DNA of 5,836 bases. It comes from an uncultured Candidatus Peregrinibacteria bacterium (lineage in GTDB: Bacteria; Patescibacteriota; Gracilibacteria; Peribacterales; Peribacteraceae). Under the pieces are notes generated by a model, which searched no databases, was not told the origin of the DNA, and worked only from the letters and a program-made list of their open reading frames with translations. The position numbers and the translations under genes were made by a program. Each line of letters starts with the position of its first letter. Positions within the stretch are counted from its first letter, which is position 1. Below are positions 5,669-5,836 of this stretch, piece by piece. The stretch covers positions 1 through 5,836 of the forward strand of contig CAJXJE010000049.1 of NCBI GenBank assembly GCA_913054215.1. The letters are read 5' to 3'.

Positions 5669-5836
5669 CTACTTCCTTCTCCGTCTGATCCACGCAAGTC
5701 CCGCAGCAGCACCCGCACCAATTACTGCTACCGCGGCAGGTCCGGTATCACCCGCAGGTCCACGTGATTGAATAAGCGGTTGTAACTGTGCCAGTGGAAG
5801 CTGGTATGGCAAAGGATTGTAGTTTGGATACTGTGG
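5669..5836 (-). CDS. C-terminal tail of an exported, surface-anchored protein (partial)
   Basis: An open minus-strand frame enters from the window edge and stops with TAG at 5669-5671, giving the last 55 residues. It begins with a Pro/Tyr/Gln-rich stretch (PQYPNYNPLPYQLPL). It then has SRGPAGDTGP at about 24-33, an Ala/Gly-rich hydrophobic helix at about 34-50, and a final RRRRK. This three-part tail (short motif, hydrophobic helix, basic end) is the layout of sortase-type or related C-terminal sorting signals. GDTGP would stand in for LPxTG. The alternative is a plain C-terminal membrane anchor. The N-terminal part and function are outside the window. Its stop lies 20 nt before the DUF21-CBS ATG, so the two may be co-transcribed. 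Confidence 0.65.
   Translation of the reverse strand, partial: PQYPNYNPLPYQLPLAQLQPLIQSRGPAGDTGPAAVAVIGAGAAAGLAWIRRRRK

Noticed and set aside
5649..5693. GTG 5693 as start of the DUF21-CBS gene
   Set aside because: The extra 15 residues are polar and unlike the family, and the extension would overlap the end of the upstream partial ORF; ATG 5648 directly precedes the first helix.
1..5836. CRISPR array, transposase, toxin-antitoxin or other defence system
   Set aside because: No regularly spaced repeats and no protein with matching motifs were found; all substantial ORFs are envelope or division genes.

Overview
The window looks like bacterial chromosomal DNA of moderate GC content, read with the standard bacterial code: TGA closes two genes and tryptophan is always TGG. 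The genes are short-spaced, single-domain-per-job versions of cell-envelope proteins. Starts mostly lack Shine-Dalgarno sequences, and one surface protein ends in a TGP-type anchor tail. Together these suggest a Patescibacteria/CPR-type organism, perhaps near Peribacteria. That placement is my inference from style; no marker gene proves it.

Left edge (1-628): the 5' half of a tRNA-like gene on the minus strand, cut by the window edge and with an odd palindromic D-arm. It is followed by about 150 bp without a gene. Next comes a 141-codon plus-strand ORF that looks like only the N-terminus of a much larger polytopic GT-C/YfhO-like membrane protein.

Centre (630-3540, all minus strand): a cell-wall and division module read in the order FtsQ-like divisome protein, S11 D,D-carboxypeptidase, LysM-LysM-M23 peptidoglycan endopeptidase. 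The last two overlap as ATGA and are probably translationally coupled. Together they place a divisome scaffold next to two enzymes that trim stem peptides and cut cross-links.

Right half (3593-5836): a GT4 glycosyltransferase diverges from the FtsQ gene across only 52 bp. It converges, with one base between stop codons, on a DUF21-CBS (CNNM/CorC-like) membrane protein. Upstream of that, running off the window, is a previously unlisted partial minus-strand ORF encoding the C-terminal tail of an exported protein (GDTGP, hydrophobic helix, RRRRK).

The most interesting cross-gene pattern is that the gene starts lack clear Shine-Dalgarno sequences. Instead they carry a TANNNT-like -10 hexamer ending 6-7 nt before the start codon, which would give leaderless mRNAs. 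The only gene without it is the one coupled by the ATGA overlap. No CRISPR array, transposase, or obviously new defence or mobile system is visible.
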